DNA from: Ignavibacteriota bacterium
Lineage (GTDB): Bacteria > Bacteroidota > Ignavibacteria > UBA10030
Length of the DNA stretch: 64,000 nt
Reading direction: 5' to 3'
NCBI GenBank assembly: GCA_003170475.1
Contig: PMZI01000023.1
Coordinates: 152,402-216,401, forward strand
The notes beneath the pieces were generated by a model. The model did not search any database, had not been told where the DNA came from, and worked only from the letters and a program-made list of their open reading frames with translations. The position numbers were made by a program, and so were the translations under genes. Positions 47,526 to 57,675 of this stretch are shown piece after piece; position 1 is the first letter of the stretch; each line of letters opens with the position of its first letter.

Positions 47526-49439
47526 ATGACGAAAACTGATCGACAAATCTTCCACTGGCATATTTCCCGTTCGGCTCGACGAGCGCTCTGCACCCTCCTT
47601 TGCGCGTGGTTGCTCGGATCTCCGGCATTTTCACAGCAGGACGATTCTGCCGCAAAGCTCAAGCTGGCACAAAGCTTTGAACGAGCCGGTGAGTGGGAAA
47701 AAGCCGCGACGATTTACGAATCGTTGCTGGAAATTGACCCGGAGGGTTTTGTTGTTCTGGATGGATTGCGCCGATCATACACGGAGATGAACGAGTACGA
47801 CAAAGCAATCAATCTTGTTCATCGGCAACTCCGCGAAAATCCGTCAGATGAAAGTTTGCTTTCGGCGCTTGGGGGGCTCTACGATCTTGCGGGCAAAACG
47901 GCAACAGCGGACTCTGTTTGGCATGTTGTTCTTGGAAGAGACAGGCAGAACGCAAATCTCTATCGGCTGGTCGCCGCTCAACTCATCGATCACAGGGAAT
48001 ACGAACGGGCGATTCAAATTTATCTGGAAGGGCGGGAAAGCACAAAGAACCAGATGCTCTTCCTCGAAGAACTTGCATCGCTGTACGGTGCGCTTCATCA
48101 ATACGAGGCGGTTGCAAGCGAGTACGTGAAACTTATTCGATCCAATCCCCAGCAGGTGAGCACCGTGGAGGCGCGGTTGTCGTCGTTCACCGGACGCGAA
48201 GAGGCCCGGCGTGCCGCCTTGGTGGTTGTCCAGAAAGAAGTCAGGCAGACGCCCGAGCAGATCCCGATCCTCTCCCTTCTCGCATGGCTCTACATGGACG
48301 GGAAGGAGTATGATGCCGCCCTTGAGCAATACCGACTCATTGATCGGATTACTAAGGCCAACGGCCATGAAATCTTCCAGTTTGGTCAACGTGCGGCGCA
48401 GGAACGGGCCTATGCGGTATCGGCGAAGGCATTCCGGGAAGTCGTTGAGAAACATGAGCGACAAGATATTCTTCCGCTTGCACGACTTGGCTATGCGAGA
48501 GCACTCGAAGAGCTCAGCGCTGAAAATGACACCGTGGCTCAACTCTTCCGCGGAACCTCAACAACCAGCAGCGAGAATGCCAGAGTGTCTGAATCGCAGC
48601 AGACATTTCAAGGGGTGTTGGCGCTCTACGGTGGGCTCACTCGGGACTATCCCAACACAGACATTGCAATGCAGGCCTTTTTCCGTATCGGGACAATACG
48701 CTTTGATCGCTTCTTCGATCTCAACGGCGCATCTGCAGCGTTTGACACAGTGCGAAGGCTCCCGCAGAACGGAAACCTGGTGTATGAAGCAACAATGAAT
48801 CTCGGGGAGATCCAGACTGCCCGGAATGACCTCGTTCGGGCACATCGGGAGTACGGGCAACTACTCAAGATTGTACCGGAACCGTATCGCGACCGCGTTC
48901 TGTTCCGGATTGCCGAGCTGGATTACTTTGAAGCCCGATTTGATACTGCTGCCGGTTCTCTTCAGCGGATAAGCATGAATCTTGCCAACGATCTTGCCAA
49001 TGACGCTTTGCAACTTCTCTATTTTATACAGGAGAACAGGGCGGCTGGACAGGAAGCGTTGGCTGAGTTTGCACACGCAGACCTCCTGGCCCGACAGAGG
49101 AAATATTCAGAGGCACTCGCGCTGTTCGAATCTGTAACCAAGCGGTTTGCAGCAACACCGCTTCTCGACGATGCGATGATGAGAACCGGAGATCTTCACC
49201 TCCTGCTGAACGAAACAGATTCAGCACTTGTTGTCTTCGGCCGGATTATCAATGACATGCCAACCAGCATATTGCGGGATCGCGCTCAGATGAAAATTGG
49301 AGAGGTCTACGAGGTGAGACTGAAAGACAAGCACAAGGCCATTGAAGCCTACGAAGCCGTTCTCGCAAACTACCCGACATCGCTCTTTGTGGAAGAAGCT
49401 CGAAAGAAAATACGAGTTCTGCGGGGAGATTCAATTTGA
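47526..49439 (+). CDS. Secreted TPR-repeat protein
   Basis: A 637-residue protein with a signal peptide (after a basic N-terminus, cleavage near SPAFSQ, about residue 37). Helical TPR repeats fill the rest (for example SFERAGEWEKAATIYESLLEI and LARQRKYSEALALFESVTKRF). It would act in the periplasm as a scaffold. The stop overlaps the start of the next gene by 4 bp, so the two products are made together. TPR proteins of this length with a partner of the following family appear in Bacteroidota-type genomes. Confidence 0.85.
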   Translation: MTKTDRQIFHWHISRSARRALCTLLCAWLLGSPAFSQQDDSAAKLKLAQSFERAGEWEKAATIYESLLEIDPEGFVVLDGLRRSYTEMNEYDKAINLVHRQLRENPSDESLLSALGGLYDLAGKTATADSVWHVVLGRDRQNANLYRLVAAQLIDHREYERAIQIYLEGRESTKNQMLFLEELASLYGALHQYEAVASEYVKLIRSNPQQVSTVEARLSSFTGREEARRAALVVVQKEVRQTPEQIPILSLLAWLYMDGKEYDAALEQYRLIDRITKANGHEIFQFGQRAAQERAYAVSAKAFREVVEKHERQDILPLARLGYARALEELSAENDTVAQLFRGTSTTSSENARVSESQQTFQGVLALYGGLTRDYPNTDIAMQAFFRIGTIRFDRFFDLNGASAAFDTVRRLPQNGNLVYEATMNLGEIQTARNDLVRAHREYGQLLKIVPEPYRDRVLFRIAELDYFEARFDTAAGSLQRISMNLANDLANDALQLLYFIQENRAAGQEALAEFAHADLLARQRKYSEALALFESVTKRFAATPLLDDAMMRTGDLHLLLNETDSALVVFGRIINDMPTSILRDRAQMKIGEVYEVRLKDKHKAIEAYEAVLANYPTSLFVEEARKKIRVLRGDSI

Positions 49440-50755
49440 AAGACGTCAACTCACGAGACGCATTTGTGACGAGACTGAAAGGCCGCCTTCTGGCCGCCAT
49501 CATGTCGATTCTCGTCGTTGCCATCCAGGGCATCGCCTTCGGCCAAGCGAAGCTCTTGATACCGATGGATCTCAAGCAAACCGATCACCTGAAGGCATAC
49601 GGAGTTGCCTTCTGGGTCTTGCAGCATAACGGTACGGTCGATTGGCTCCTCAACTACCGCGGCGGGTCATTTTTGCTGGACTTCAGCGATGTCGCTGCAA
49701 GGGAATGCAGAATCCGGGGAGTTCTCTTCGAACCGGCATCTGCGTCTGACGCCTCATCGATCTATGCGGAAGTCCAGAGAGAAGACAACAACATGGATGT
49801 CGTGCGCCTCGAGAAGGTCCCCAAAATAGCCGTTTATGTTCCGCCGACATTCAAACCGTGGGATGATGCTGTCACCATTGCGCTTGAATATGCCGAGATT
49901 CCGTACACAAAAGTGTGGGACGAAGAAGTGCTTTCCGGGAAACTCGCCGACTACGATTGGCTCCACCTCCACCACGAAGACTTCACCGGACAGTACGGCA
50001 AGTTCTATGCGAACTATCGCTATGCACAATGGTACATTGATCAACAAACCATGTATGAGAAAGAGGCAAAGCGTCTGGGTTTCAGGAAAGTTTCGGATGA
50101 AAAGAAAGCTGTTGCGCGCGGCATTAAGGAATTTGTTGGCAACGGTGGTTTTATGTTTGCGATGTGTTCTGCGACCGACAGCTATGATATTGCGCTTGCT
50201 GCCGAGGGCGTTGACATTTGTGATGTCATGTTTGACGGCGATCCGCCGGATCCGGATGCGCAAAGAAAACTGGACTTCAGCAAGACGCTGGTGTTTGAGA
50301 ACTTCAAACTCGACATGAATCCCTTGAGATACGAGTACTCCGATATTGATATTCCGCCCAGCGACCCTCCTCCGATTCGCGATCCGAACACAGACTACTT
50401 CACACTGTTTGAGTTCTCCGCAAAATACGATCCGGTTCCGACCATGCTCACGCAGGACCACGTTTCCATCGTCAAAGGGTTCATGGGGCAAACAACGGCG
50501 TTTCGCAAGAGCCTGATCAAGCGAACGATTACCATCCTGGCGCAACGGGAGGGCACGGAGGAAGTCCGTTTCCTTCATGGCAACTTTGGCCGTGGCACGT
50601 TTACATGGTACGGAGGACACGACCCAGAAGACTATCAACACGCAGTCGGTGATCCCGCCACTGATTTGTCGCTTCACAAGAATTCCCCCGGCTACCGGCT
50701 TATCTTGAACAATGTGCTGTTTCCGGCTGCGAAGAAAAAACAGCAGAAGACCTGA
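49436..50755 (+). CDS. Conserved secreted protein often mis-named asparagine synthetase B
   Basis: A 439-residue protein with a signal sequence after a basic n-region (about residues 15-36). The mature part begins KLLIPMDLKQTDHLKAYG and contains WLLNYRGG, a segment like that of Bacteroidota proteins labelled asparagine synthetase B. No glutaminase Cys2 or AsnB domain is visible, so that name should not be used. HLHHEDFTGQ and the FMFAMCSATDSYD stretch, with a glutamine-amidotransferase-like feel, are its most distinctive motifs. The TTG start at 49436 is supported by GGGGAG 7 bp upstream and by overlap with the TPR gene. Confidence 0.75.
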   Translation: MKDVNSRDAFVTRLKGRLLAAIMSILVVAIQGIAFGQAKLLIPMDLKQTDHLKAYGVAFWVLQHNGTVDWLLNYRGGSFLLDFSDVAARECRIRGVLFEPASASDASSIYAEVQREDNNMDVVRLEKVPKIAVYVPPTFKPWDDAVTIALEYAEIPYTKVWDEEVLSGKLADYDWLHLHHEDFTGQYGKFYANYRYAQWYIDQQTMYEKEAKRLGFRKVSDEKKAVARGIKEFVGNGGFMFAMCSATDSYDIALAAEGVDICDVMFDGDPPDPDAQRKLDFSKTLVFENFKLDMNPLRYEYSDIDIPPSDPPPIRDPNTDYFTLFEFSAKYDPVPTMLTQDHVSIVKGFMGQTTAFRKSLIKRTITILAQREGTEEVRFLHGNFGRGTFTWYGGHDPEDYQHAVGDPATDLSLHKNSPGYRLILNNVLFPAAKKKQQKT

Positions 50756-50773
50756 AATGGCAATTGGAAGACG

Positions 50774-52318
50774 TCACGGAGAACGTGAGCGCTTGTTCTC
50801 GTCGTCCGTGGCGTCTATGCCGATCACAGCACCCACAGCACATTCTGCACAACGTCCCTCAAGACAATAGTACTTGTACAGCTGAATCACCCCCTGTTGA
50901 CTACTGACCGATGTCAAGGCAACACCCCCGCGAAGGAGATGTTTATCCATCAACTTCGTTATGGAATTTTCTGCCGCGGGAGGTACGGCGGAGAAGAGCC
51001 GGAGCGCGTGTTCTCGAACGAGCCGATCTTTGAATATTCTCGCGTAGAAGAGAACCAGGGGAATCACCGTATTCGTGATCAGATCGCTGATCCGTTGGGC
51101 TCCGAGGGGTTGTGTCGGTTTTGTCGTCGGCTGGTCGAATTGATAGTGGTTCGACCAGAACGGAAGGGGTGTTACCATGAGCTGTTCGCGGATGGATTTG
51201 AACGCTTTGACTCCATCCTCGGCGGTTTTCAGCGTCTCGATCAGATTTCTGAAAAGATCTTCGCAAAGAATTTTCTTCACGAGGACACTTGCGGCGGAAA
51301 TTCTGAGTGTAGGGAAGTTGCTCGGACGGGTTGGAAAGAACTGCCAGTCTGCGGGGTGGAGAATTGCCGAACGATACACCTTCTTTCGGGCCTTCCATTC
51401 TCCCATCAACACGCGAATAAATCTCCGAGATTCGGAGTGATGCACTTCTTTTATTCGCGGAAGGAGGCCGGCGGCACCCAGCAAAAGCGCTTGAATCGCA
51501 ACCTCATTGTCCTCGATATGCTGAGCGCGGAACTCTTGAAGCGCGACACTTCGGGACAAGCGCACAAAGGGATCGCGATTCTTGCTGTATCCAAGCCCTT
51601 CCATGAATCCCTCATACAGAAGTTGGTCCCAGTATTCTCGTTTTGCGAGGTCGCGCTGTGAAAGTTCTCGCTGCGGTAGTGGAACGTCGTCTGAATTACC
51701 CTCGATACGCCACAAGGCGGAATGGGGATGTCGCTCGCGAACAGTATGGAGTTGAAATTGAGCAAGCTCTCGTATGCGTTCGTCAAATCGACGCAATTTC
51801 AATTCTAGGCGCTCCACGGAAAGGCGCTGTATCCAGTTGCTGAGAAGTTCTTTGGGGACGGCATGATTTCTGTCGGCGCACGGGATAGCGCTCCTGGAAT
51901 GGAGACGTTCGTCAAGAATGGTCTTTCGCCACAAGCTATGGATAGATTCGGCGAGAAAGAGTTCAAGGACGAGAACGGGTATTTGTCGGCCGCTGGGAAC
52001 CACGGTCATCTCTCCGATGGACGGGCGTTCGAGAATGACGTGTAACACCACCTTGTTGTACCGCGGATCTTCATGATGCTGATGGCGGACCCAGTCGACA
52101 ATCGTGCGATGGATTTCCACATCACCACGGAATGTCACACCACCTATTTGGAGCACAGCATCCCGAACGTCCGGCCCACCATCCGAATTCAACTGTCCCG
52201 CATGCAGAACGCGCAGCGGGCGCCCATCATCGGTGTGCAGCTCTTCACGGCGAAGGTATTGCCTGCTCCAGATGTGTCGGAGAAAGCGCTCGTGGATATT
52301 GAGCGTGCGCGAGCCCAT
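50774..52318 (-). CDS. DUF2851 family protein
   Basis: A 514-residue protein of a family common in Bacteroidota and relatives and of unknown function. The opening NIHERFLRHIWSRQYL and GQLNSDGGPDVRDAVLQIGGVTFRGDVEIH are diagnostic; the latter segment contains an Asp/Glu-rich pattern like nuclease active sites. Two C-terminal cysteines (in CAECAVG) follow another at CLEGRC. There is no signal peptide. It converges with the preceding pair after 18 bp. Confidence 0.85.
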   Translation of the reverse strand: MGSRTLNIHERFLRHIWSRQYLRREELHTDDGRPLRVLHAGQLNSDGGPDVRDAVLQIGGVTFRGDVEIHRTIVDWVRHQHHEDPRYNKVVLHVILERPSIGEMTVVPSGRQIPVLVLELFLAESIHSLWRKTILDERLHSRSAIPCADRNHAVPKELLSNWIQRLSVERLELKLRRFDERIRELAQFQLHTVRERHPHSALWRIEGNSDDVPLPQRELSQRDLAKREYWDQLLYEGFMEGLGYSKNRDPFVRLSRSVALQEFRAQHIEDNEVAIQALLLGAAGLLPRIKEVHHSESRRFIRVLMGEWKARKKVYRSAILHPADWQFFPTRPSNFPTLRISAASVLVKKILCEDLFRNLIETLKTAEDGVKAFKSIREQLMVTPLPFWSNHYQFDQPTTKPTQPLGAQRISDLITNTVIPLVLFYARIFKDRLVREHALRLFSAVPPAAENSITKLMDKHLLRGGVALTSVSSQQGVIQLYKYYCLEGRCAECAVGAVIGIDATDDENKRSRSP

Positions 52319-52374
52319 GGAGAATGGTCCTGGAGAAGAAGAGTTCGGCAGAATATGAAGAACGTGTTGCGGAA

Positions 52375-53196
52375 TTACGAGAAGAATTTGTCGCGGTATT
52401 TTTGAATCTGGTCGCGAAGCTGCAAAGCCTCGGCTCGTGCGGCCGTGGCAAAGTCTTTGCCGGTTGAAGCGTAGAGAATACTGCGGCTGGCGTTAATGAG
52501 TGCGAGCTTTCCGTTTTTGTCGGTACCATAACGAACGGCAGACTCGAGATCACCCCCCTGCTTACCAATCCCCGGAATCAGAATTGGCAAACTTGGTGCG
52601 AGTTTGCGGATGGGCTGCAATTCTTTGGGGTGCGTGGCCCCGACGACGAGGCCGACATTCTTTTTGGTATTCCACTTCACGCTCGCCTGCACGATTCGCT
52701 CGTACAGCGGGCGCCCCCCGATGTTGAGTCGCTGGAAGTCGTTGGAACCCTCGTTCGATGTCAAGGCCAGAACAAACGCACAGTTGTGATCGCTTCGGAT
52801 AAACGGTTCCACAGAATCAAATCCCATGTAGGGATTCACCGTCGCTGCATCGAAACCGAAATCCTCGTACAACGCTTGTGCATATTGTTCGGCAGTGTTG
52901 CCGATGTCCCCCCGTTTTCCATCGCCAATTGTTATCACGTTTTGCGGAATGACCGCGAGCGTCTCACTGAGGGTTCGCCAACCGCGCTCGCCGAGTGATT
53001 CATAGAACGCGAGGTTGAGCTTATACGCGCACACCAAATCGCTTGTCGCTTCAATGATCAATCGGTTGAACTGTACAACGGCTCCCTTTGAAGCACCAAG
53101 GGATTTCGGCAGTTTGGAGGCATCCGTGTCGAGTCCTATGCAAAGCAGCGAGCGGTTCTTCCGCTGAACCTTGTGAAGCTTATCAAGAAATTTCAT
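52375..53196 (-). CDS. pyrF: Orotidine 5'-phosphate decarboxylase (type 2)
   Basis: A 273-residue enzyme for the last step of UMP synthesis. LCIGLDTD opens the barrel, and the catalytic Lys-Asp array appears as DGKRGDIGNTA. NPYMGFDS and the IPGIGKQGGD phosphate-binding loop follow. The length places it in the longer type 2 group. It is separate from the other pyr genes here and has a 56-bp gap to the DUF2851 gene downstream. Confidence 0.95.
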   Translation of the reverse strand: MKFLDKLHKVQRKNRSLLCIGLDTDASKLPKSLGASKGAVVQFNRLIIEATSDLVCAYKLNLAFYESLGERGWRTLSETLAVIPQNVITIGDGKRGDIGNTAEQYAQALYEDFGFDAATVNPYMGFDSVEPFIRSDHNCAFVLALTSNEGSNDFQRLNIGGRPLYERIVQASVKWNTKKNVGLVVGATHPKELQPIRKLAPSLPILIPGIGKQGGDLESAVRYGTDKNGKLALINASRSILYASTGKDFATAARAEALQLRDQIQKYRDKFFS

Positions 53197-53264
53197 CGGG
53201 CAATTCTTTCGATGGCGTTCTGGGCGATGGTATCCGTGAGCGAGTGCAACGATTCGGTCGTGGT

Positions 53265-53636
53265 TTATTGAAGCGAGAACACGAGCTCTCCTAGCAACAT
53301 TGCAAAGACAACAAGGGCAACAATAACAAACGTCCGGTCTTTTTCAGCAGCGAAGCCCGCCGCGGCCGTAAGAACACGGAGAAACGGAGTTAACATGAGA
53401 CACAAAAGGCCGGCAAACATCACCATCACCGGGTCGAGCGATCCGGAAAGAAGGCTGTGAAAAACATCGGCTGGATGCGGGTTCTCACTTGGAAGGCGGA
53501 GTGTTCCAGGGGAAGACCACGCGAGGGCAAGACCGAGCGCCATCAGGGTTGCGCTTCCCCAGACGCCAATTCTCAGGGTTCGTCCAATCCATCGCTCAAC
53601 AATATGTCGGGTTGCTACAGATTCCAAGAGTATCAC
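53265..53636 (-). CDS. DUF1634-like small membrane protein
   Basis: A 123-residue protein with three membrane segments (about residues 22-42, 68-92 and 103-121). DUF1634 proteins are often encoded next to TauE/SafE transporters, as here, with the transporter 18 bp upstream on the same strand. It may be a partner of that transporter. Function unknown. Confidence 0.7.
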   Translation of the reverse strand: MILLESVATRHIVERWIGRTLRIGVWGSATLMALGLALAWSSPGTLRLPSENPHPADVFHSLLSGSLDPVMVMFAGLLCLMLTPFLRVLTAAAGFAAEKDRTFVIVALVVFAMLLGELVFSLQ

Positions 53637-53654
53637 CGTCTTTTTGTTGTCGCT

Positions 53655-54467
53655 CTATCGCCAAAACATTTTGACAGAAATCAGGAACAACACCGCCGCG
53701 AAAATCCAAGTCAAGTATGCACCCTTGATCCGACGGTTGATACGTACGCCCAGAAAGGATCCCAGGAGCACGCCAAGCGCAGCGGGCGAGGCAATGAGCG
53801 GATTGAGGTGTCCGTGTGCAAAATAAATGAAAGCGCTCGCCGCCGCAGTGACGCCGATCATAAAGTTACTCGTTGCGGCTGCCGCTTTCAGCGGTATTCC
53901 CGAGATCATATTCATTGCCGGGACCTTGAAAATTCCACCCCCGACCCCGAGAAGGCCCGATATATTGCCCGCGATCAACGAAATCACCATCACCCAAGGT
54001 ACGCGTGCAACAGAGTAGGAAATCACTTCACCGGAGGCTTCATCGGTGAAGCTCGCTGGGAATGCGCCGGCCTCCACGGGAGTAGAAATTCCCCGGGAGT
54101 GTCTCATTCTCCAAATCATCATGAAGGAGACACTCAGGAGAAGCACTGCAAAGATTTTTGAGAGGATGTCTCCGCTGAGAACATTTGCCGTCAGGCCGCC
54201 GAAGATCGCGCCGATCACGGTGGCGACCTCCATGGTCATTCCGAGGCGGAGGTTAACAATCTGGCGTTCCACATTCATCGCGGCGCCCGCGCTCGACGTA
54301 GCAATAACAGCGAGAATACTCGTAGCGATAGCCTGGTGCATGGGCAGGTTGAACACAAGGACAAGAAAAGGGGTCAGAAACACGCCGCCACCGAGTCCAA
54401 GCATAGCTCCAATCGTGCCCGTTGCAACGCCCCCTGCGATGAGAAGAAGAAACGACCCTGCTGACAT
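53655..54467 (-). CDS. TauE/SafE (TSUP) family anion transporter
   Basis: A 270-residue membrane protein with about eight helices. The N-terminal GTIGAMLGLGGGVFLTPFLV and the repeat SGLLGVGGGIFKVPAMN in the second half are the paired motifs of the family, which moves sulfite, sulfonates, thiosulfate or related organic anions. The specific substrate is not clear from sequence. It is the first of a two-gene unit with DUF1634. Confidence 0.88.
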   Translation of the reverse strand: MSAGSFLLLIAGGVATGTIGAMLGLGGGVFLTPFLVLVFNLPMHQAIATSILAVIATSSAGAAMNVERQIVNLRLGMTMEVATVIGAIFGGLTANVLSGDILSKIFAVLLLSVSFMMIWRMRHSRGISTPVEAGAFPASFTDEASGEVISYSVARVPWVMVISLIAGNISGLLGVGGGIFKVPAMNMISGIPLKAAAATSNFMIGVTAAASAFIYFAHGHLNPLIASPAALGVLLGSFLGVRINRRIKGAYLTWIFAAVLFLISVKMFWR

Positions 54468-54579
54468 ACTATGGTTCTGACTGGTTGTGAAGTGGAATCA
54501 GGATACTAAAAAGAGGGGTGAGTTTCAACGAAAGGATGTTGGCAAAAGATGGAGGACGTCTCAATGTCGCGGGACAAGC

Positions 54580-55800
54580 CTAATGTTCTTTTCTGTTGGA
54601 ATAGAAGTTCATGAGCAAACCCACCATCGTCATGTTGGCAACGAGAGCAGACCCGCCGTAACTGAGGAACGGGAGAGGAATACCGATAACGGGGAGCAGT
54701 CCCATGGACATGCCGATATTGATGAGTACGTGAACGCCGAAGATGCCGGTGATCCCTATGGAAGCCGCACTCGCGAATTTGTTCTTCGACAGGCCCGCAA
54801 CGTTTACTCCGTGAAGCAGAAGGCCGGCGAAAAGGCCAATCACAATTGATGCGCCAACGAAACCAAACTCTTCCCCCGGCACGCAAAAAATAAAATCTGT
54901 CCATTGTTCCGGAATGAAGTTTAATTGCGTTTGTGTTCCCTGCAGGTACCCCTTTCCGAAAAATCCGCCCGAGCCAATCGCAACCTTCGACTGATACACA
55001 TTATAGCCGGCTCCTTTTTGTTCGGAGCCAGGATTCATGAACGTGGAAATGCGCTTCTGTTGGTACGAGGGGAGTCGTTCGTACACCGCTTGCACCGACA
55101 ATCCAATGGCAAGCGTCAGAGCAAAGGCGACCGCGGCAGCGAAGCGATTCTGACGAGCAGCATAGAGCAGCGCGCCGCTGATCACAAGAGAGACAAGGAA
55201 CACGAGGGTTCCGAAAAGTGCTCCGGCCGCAGCAATCAAAGGTGCAAGAATTGCCGCGAGCACGAAGTTTGAAGCACCGGCCCAATAGAGTACCGGCAGA
55301 AGCATCAGGAAAAAGACAATAGACGTACCAAGGTCGGGTTCGGCAAGGATGAGCAACATGGGCAAAGCAACAATGCCGACCGCGAGGATGAGATGTTTTG
55401 GATTTGAAAGCGATATAGCTGTTCGGGCGAGAAACGCGGACAGCGCAAGTACAGCGGTAACCTTCGCGAACTCGGACGGCTGGCCGCCGAACCCCCTGGC
55501 AACGCCGAGCCAACTCTTCGATCCAGCGACGGTGTGACCAATCACGAGAATCACAAGCAGGACGGCGAGCGTAGCAATATAGAGGGGAAACGAAATTCTC
55601 TGTAGTGTCTTCAGAGGAAAGATTGCCGCGAGCACAAGCGCTGCGAATCCGATGCCGGCCCACACAAGCTGCTTGTCAAATGCAGCCGCGGCCCCGACGT
55701 CGTATGTTGCGCTGTAGACAGAGAGCAAGCCGACCGCAACAAGGCCCAGACAAATCAGCAATGCCTTGTAGTCAAAATACTCTTTGAGATACTCAAGCAT
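54580..55800 (-). CDS. rodA: Rod-shape SEDS glycosyltransferase RodA
   Basis: A 406-residue membrane enzyme that polymerises lipid II glycans for sidewall growth together with PBP2. About ten helices are present. The SEDS motifs are LAEPDLGTSIVFF and the closing GIPLPFLSYGGSALVANM; PEQWTDFIF marks the conserved periplasmic loop. It is placed as RodA and not FtsW because it directly follows mrdA and mreD. It is the last gene of the shape operon. Confidence 0.95.
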   Translation of the reverse strand: MLEYLKEYFDYKALLICLGLVAVGLLSVYSATYDVGAAAAFDKQLVWAGIGFAALVLAAIFPLKTLQRISFPLYIATLAVLLVILVIGHTVAGSKSWLGVARGFGGQPSEFAKVTAVLALSAFLARTAISLSNPKHLILAVGIVALPMLLILAEPDLGTSIVFFLMLLPVLYWAGASNFVLAAILAPLIAAAGALFGTLVFLVSLVISGALLYAARQNRFAAAVAFALTLAIGLSVQAVYERLPSYQQKRISTFMNPGSEQKGAGYNVYQSKVAIGSGGFFGKGYLQGTQTQLNFIPEQWTDFIFCVPGEEFGFVGASIVIGLFAGLLLHGVNVAGLSKNKFASAASIGITGIFGVHVLINIGMSMGLLPVIGIPLPFLSYGGSALVANMTMVGLLMNFYSNRKEH

Positions 55801-55842
55801 ACGTCATCTCGTGTTGAGGTTATCTGTTCGCGCAGCGCGCAA

Positions 55843-57675
55843 TCATCGTACAGCCTGTGTGATCGCCTTCGAAGAACTCTTTCGTGCCGGCGCAGGTTTC
55901 GGCACGTTGCGGATCAATTGTCCATAGAGATACCGTTCCATGACAAGTCCGGCAATCGGAGCAGCCTTTACTCCTCCATACCCTGAATTCTCGAGCAGGA
56001 CAGCGATTGCAATCTTCGGATTGTCAAACGGCGCGAATCCAATGTACCACGCGTGGTCCTTGCCATGTGGATTTTCGGCAGTCCCAGTTTTGCCGCCGGA
56101 CAGTACACCTTGAATTCTTGCCATTCCTCCCGTTCCACCGGGGGCCTGTACGACGCGTTCCATCCCTTCCCGAATCAGACCCATAACGTGCGGGGAAAGA
56201 CCGACGAGCGTTGAATCATGGCGGACCGGGTCAACATTGTTGGTCTCTTTATTCCGTATAAATTCAACCGCATGTGGGCGGTACACAATTCCACCGTTCG
56301 CCAGGGCCGCGACGTATCGGGCCATCTGGAGCGGCGAAACACCAACTTCTCCTTGACCAATCGCGAGGCTAAGAAGAAACCCCTGTGTCCATTTACCCTT
56401 ACCGTAACGACTGTCATAGTACTCAGTGGAAGGCAACAGGCCTGTCGTCTCTTCGCCCGTATCCGTGTTCGTTGACTGGCCAAAACCAAACCGCCGACCA
56501 TATTCATTCCACTTGTCGAAACCAACTTTCAGCATTAACTGATAGAAGAACACATTGCAGGATTTCTGTATGGCTTCGACGATGTTCACCGAGCCGTGAA
56601 CGTGAAGGTCTTTGAAGACCCTGTTTCCAAAGCGGAACCCACCGCTGCAGTTGATTCGATAATTCTCGTCAATAACCCCTTCTTGGAGAGCCGCCGCCGC
56701 AAGCACCATCTTAAATGTCGATCCCGGGGGATAGCGTGTGAGACTCGCACGATTGAACAGCGGTTTTTCGGAGTTTGTTTGAAGTTCGGACCACTGATCT
56801 GCGGGGGTAACACCGCTCATGATGGAAGGATCGTAATCGGGTTTGCTGACAAACGCCAGGATACCGCCGTCGCTTGGATCCATGGCGACCAAAGCACCGC
56901 TGTAATTTGTCATCAGCGATTCCGCAAAGGCCTGGAGGCCGCCGTCGATACTAAGGAGGAGATCATAACCCTCCTTAGCGATTTTGTCGCGCCTTCCGTC
57001 TTCAAAACTCCCGATGATCTGTCCCCTCGAATTCACGGAGACATATTCGAATCCCCGCTGACCCCTCAAGCTCGGTTCATAACGTGCTTCAAGGCCTGCA
57101 ACCCCAACAAGATCTCCGGGCCGATAATAGTCACCCCCCGCTGCTAACTGCGCGTCTGAAATTTCTCGTCGGTATCCAAGCAAATGAGACGCTCGCGCGA
57201 GGGTTGGATAGATCCGCTTGGATTCCACCTGATAGGTCACCCCCGCGAGTACGGGGAGATGTTCTTCGATGGCAGCCAGCGTTTTCATATCTACATCCCG
57301 TTTGATGCGAGCCGGGAGAAACGGAGAGTACGCGCGGGCGCGGGCAATCCGGTCCTCGAGAACCTTCGGTTCCATTTGCAAAATGGAGGAAAGAAGTCCG
57401 ATGTTCTGTTTCTCGAATTCTGCCGGAATAAGCGTCACGGAGTACGATGGACCAACGTCAACCAGGAGCCTTCCGTAGCGATCGTACATATATCCACGGA
57501 CAGGATCCTTCGTCAGCGCGCGAACACTATTCTCCTCAGACTTCTTGTCGAGTTCGACGTGGAAGAGAAGTTGGAGTTGGTACAGCCGGAGCATGAGAAC
57601 GGCAAACACGAGAAGGATAATGATCGTGAGTGACCGTCGCCGCTCCGGCGATCCAAAGGGTTCGTCGTGGATCAT
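55843..57675 (-). CDS. mrdA: Penicillin-binding protein 2 (peptidoglycan transpeptidase)
   Basis: A 610-residue class B PBP that crosslinks new sidewall peptidoglycan as the partner of RodA. An N-terminal helix (about residues 15-33) anchors it. The pedestal region follows, then the transpeptidase domain with the active serine in PPGSTFK, the KSCN motif (second triad, SxN) and GGKTGT. A basic, Pro/Ala-rich tail ends the protein. The start overlaps the end of mreD by 4 bp. Confidence 0.96.
   Translation of the reverse strand: MIHDEPFGSPERRRSLTIIILLVFAVLMLRLYQLQLLFHVELDKKSEENSVRALTKDPVRGYMYDRYGRLLVDVGPSYSVTLIPAEFEKQNIGLLSSILQMEPKVLEDRIARARAYSPFLPARIKRDVDMKTLAAIEEHLPVLAGVTYQVESKRIYPTLARASHLLGYRREISDAQLAAGGDYYRPGDLVGVAGLEARYEPSLRGQRGFEYVSVNSRGQIIGSFEDGRRDKIAKEGYDLLLSIDGGLQAFAESLMTNYSGALVAMDPSDGGILAFVSKPDYDPSIMSGVTPADQWSELQTNSEKPLFNRASLTRYPPGSTFKMVLAAAALQEGVIDENYRINCSGGFRFGNRVFKDLHVHGSVNIVEAIQKSCNVFFYQLMLKVGFDKWNEYGRRFGFGQSTNTDTGEETTGLLPSTEYYDSRYGKGKWTQGFLLSLAIGQGEVGVSPLQMARYVAALANGGIVYRPHAVEFIRNKETNNVDPVRHDSTLVGLSPHVMGLIREGMERVVQAPGGTGGMARIQGVLSGGKTGTAENPHGKDHAWYIGFAPFDNPKIAIAVLLENSGYGGVKAAPIAGLVMERYLYGQLIRNVPKPAPARKSSSKAITQAVR

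Noticed and set aside
49754..50677. 307-codon minus-strand frame opposite the secreted partner gene
   Set aside because: The plus-strand protein has a signal peptide, a ribosome site and family motifs; the minus frame has none.
50897..51661. 254-codon plus-strand frame opposite the DUF2851 gene
   Set aside because: A shadow of DUF2851, with no recognisable family pattern.
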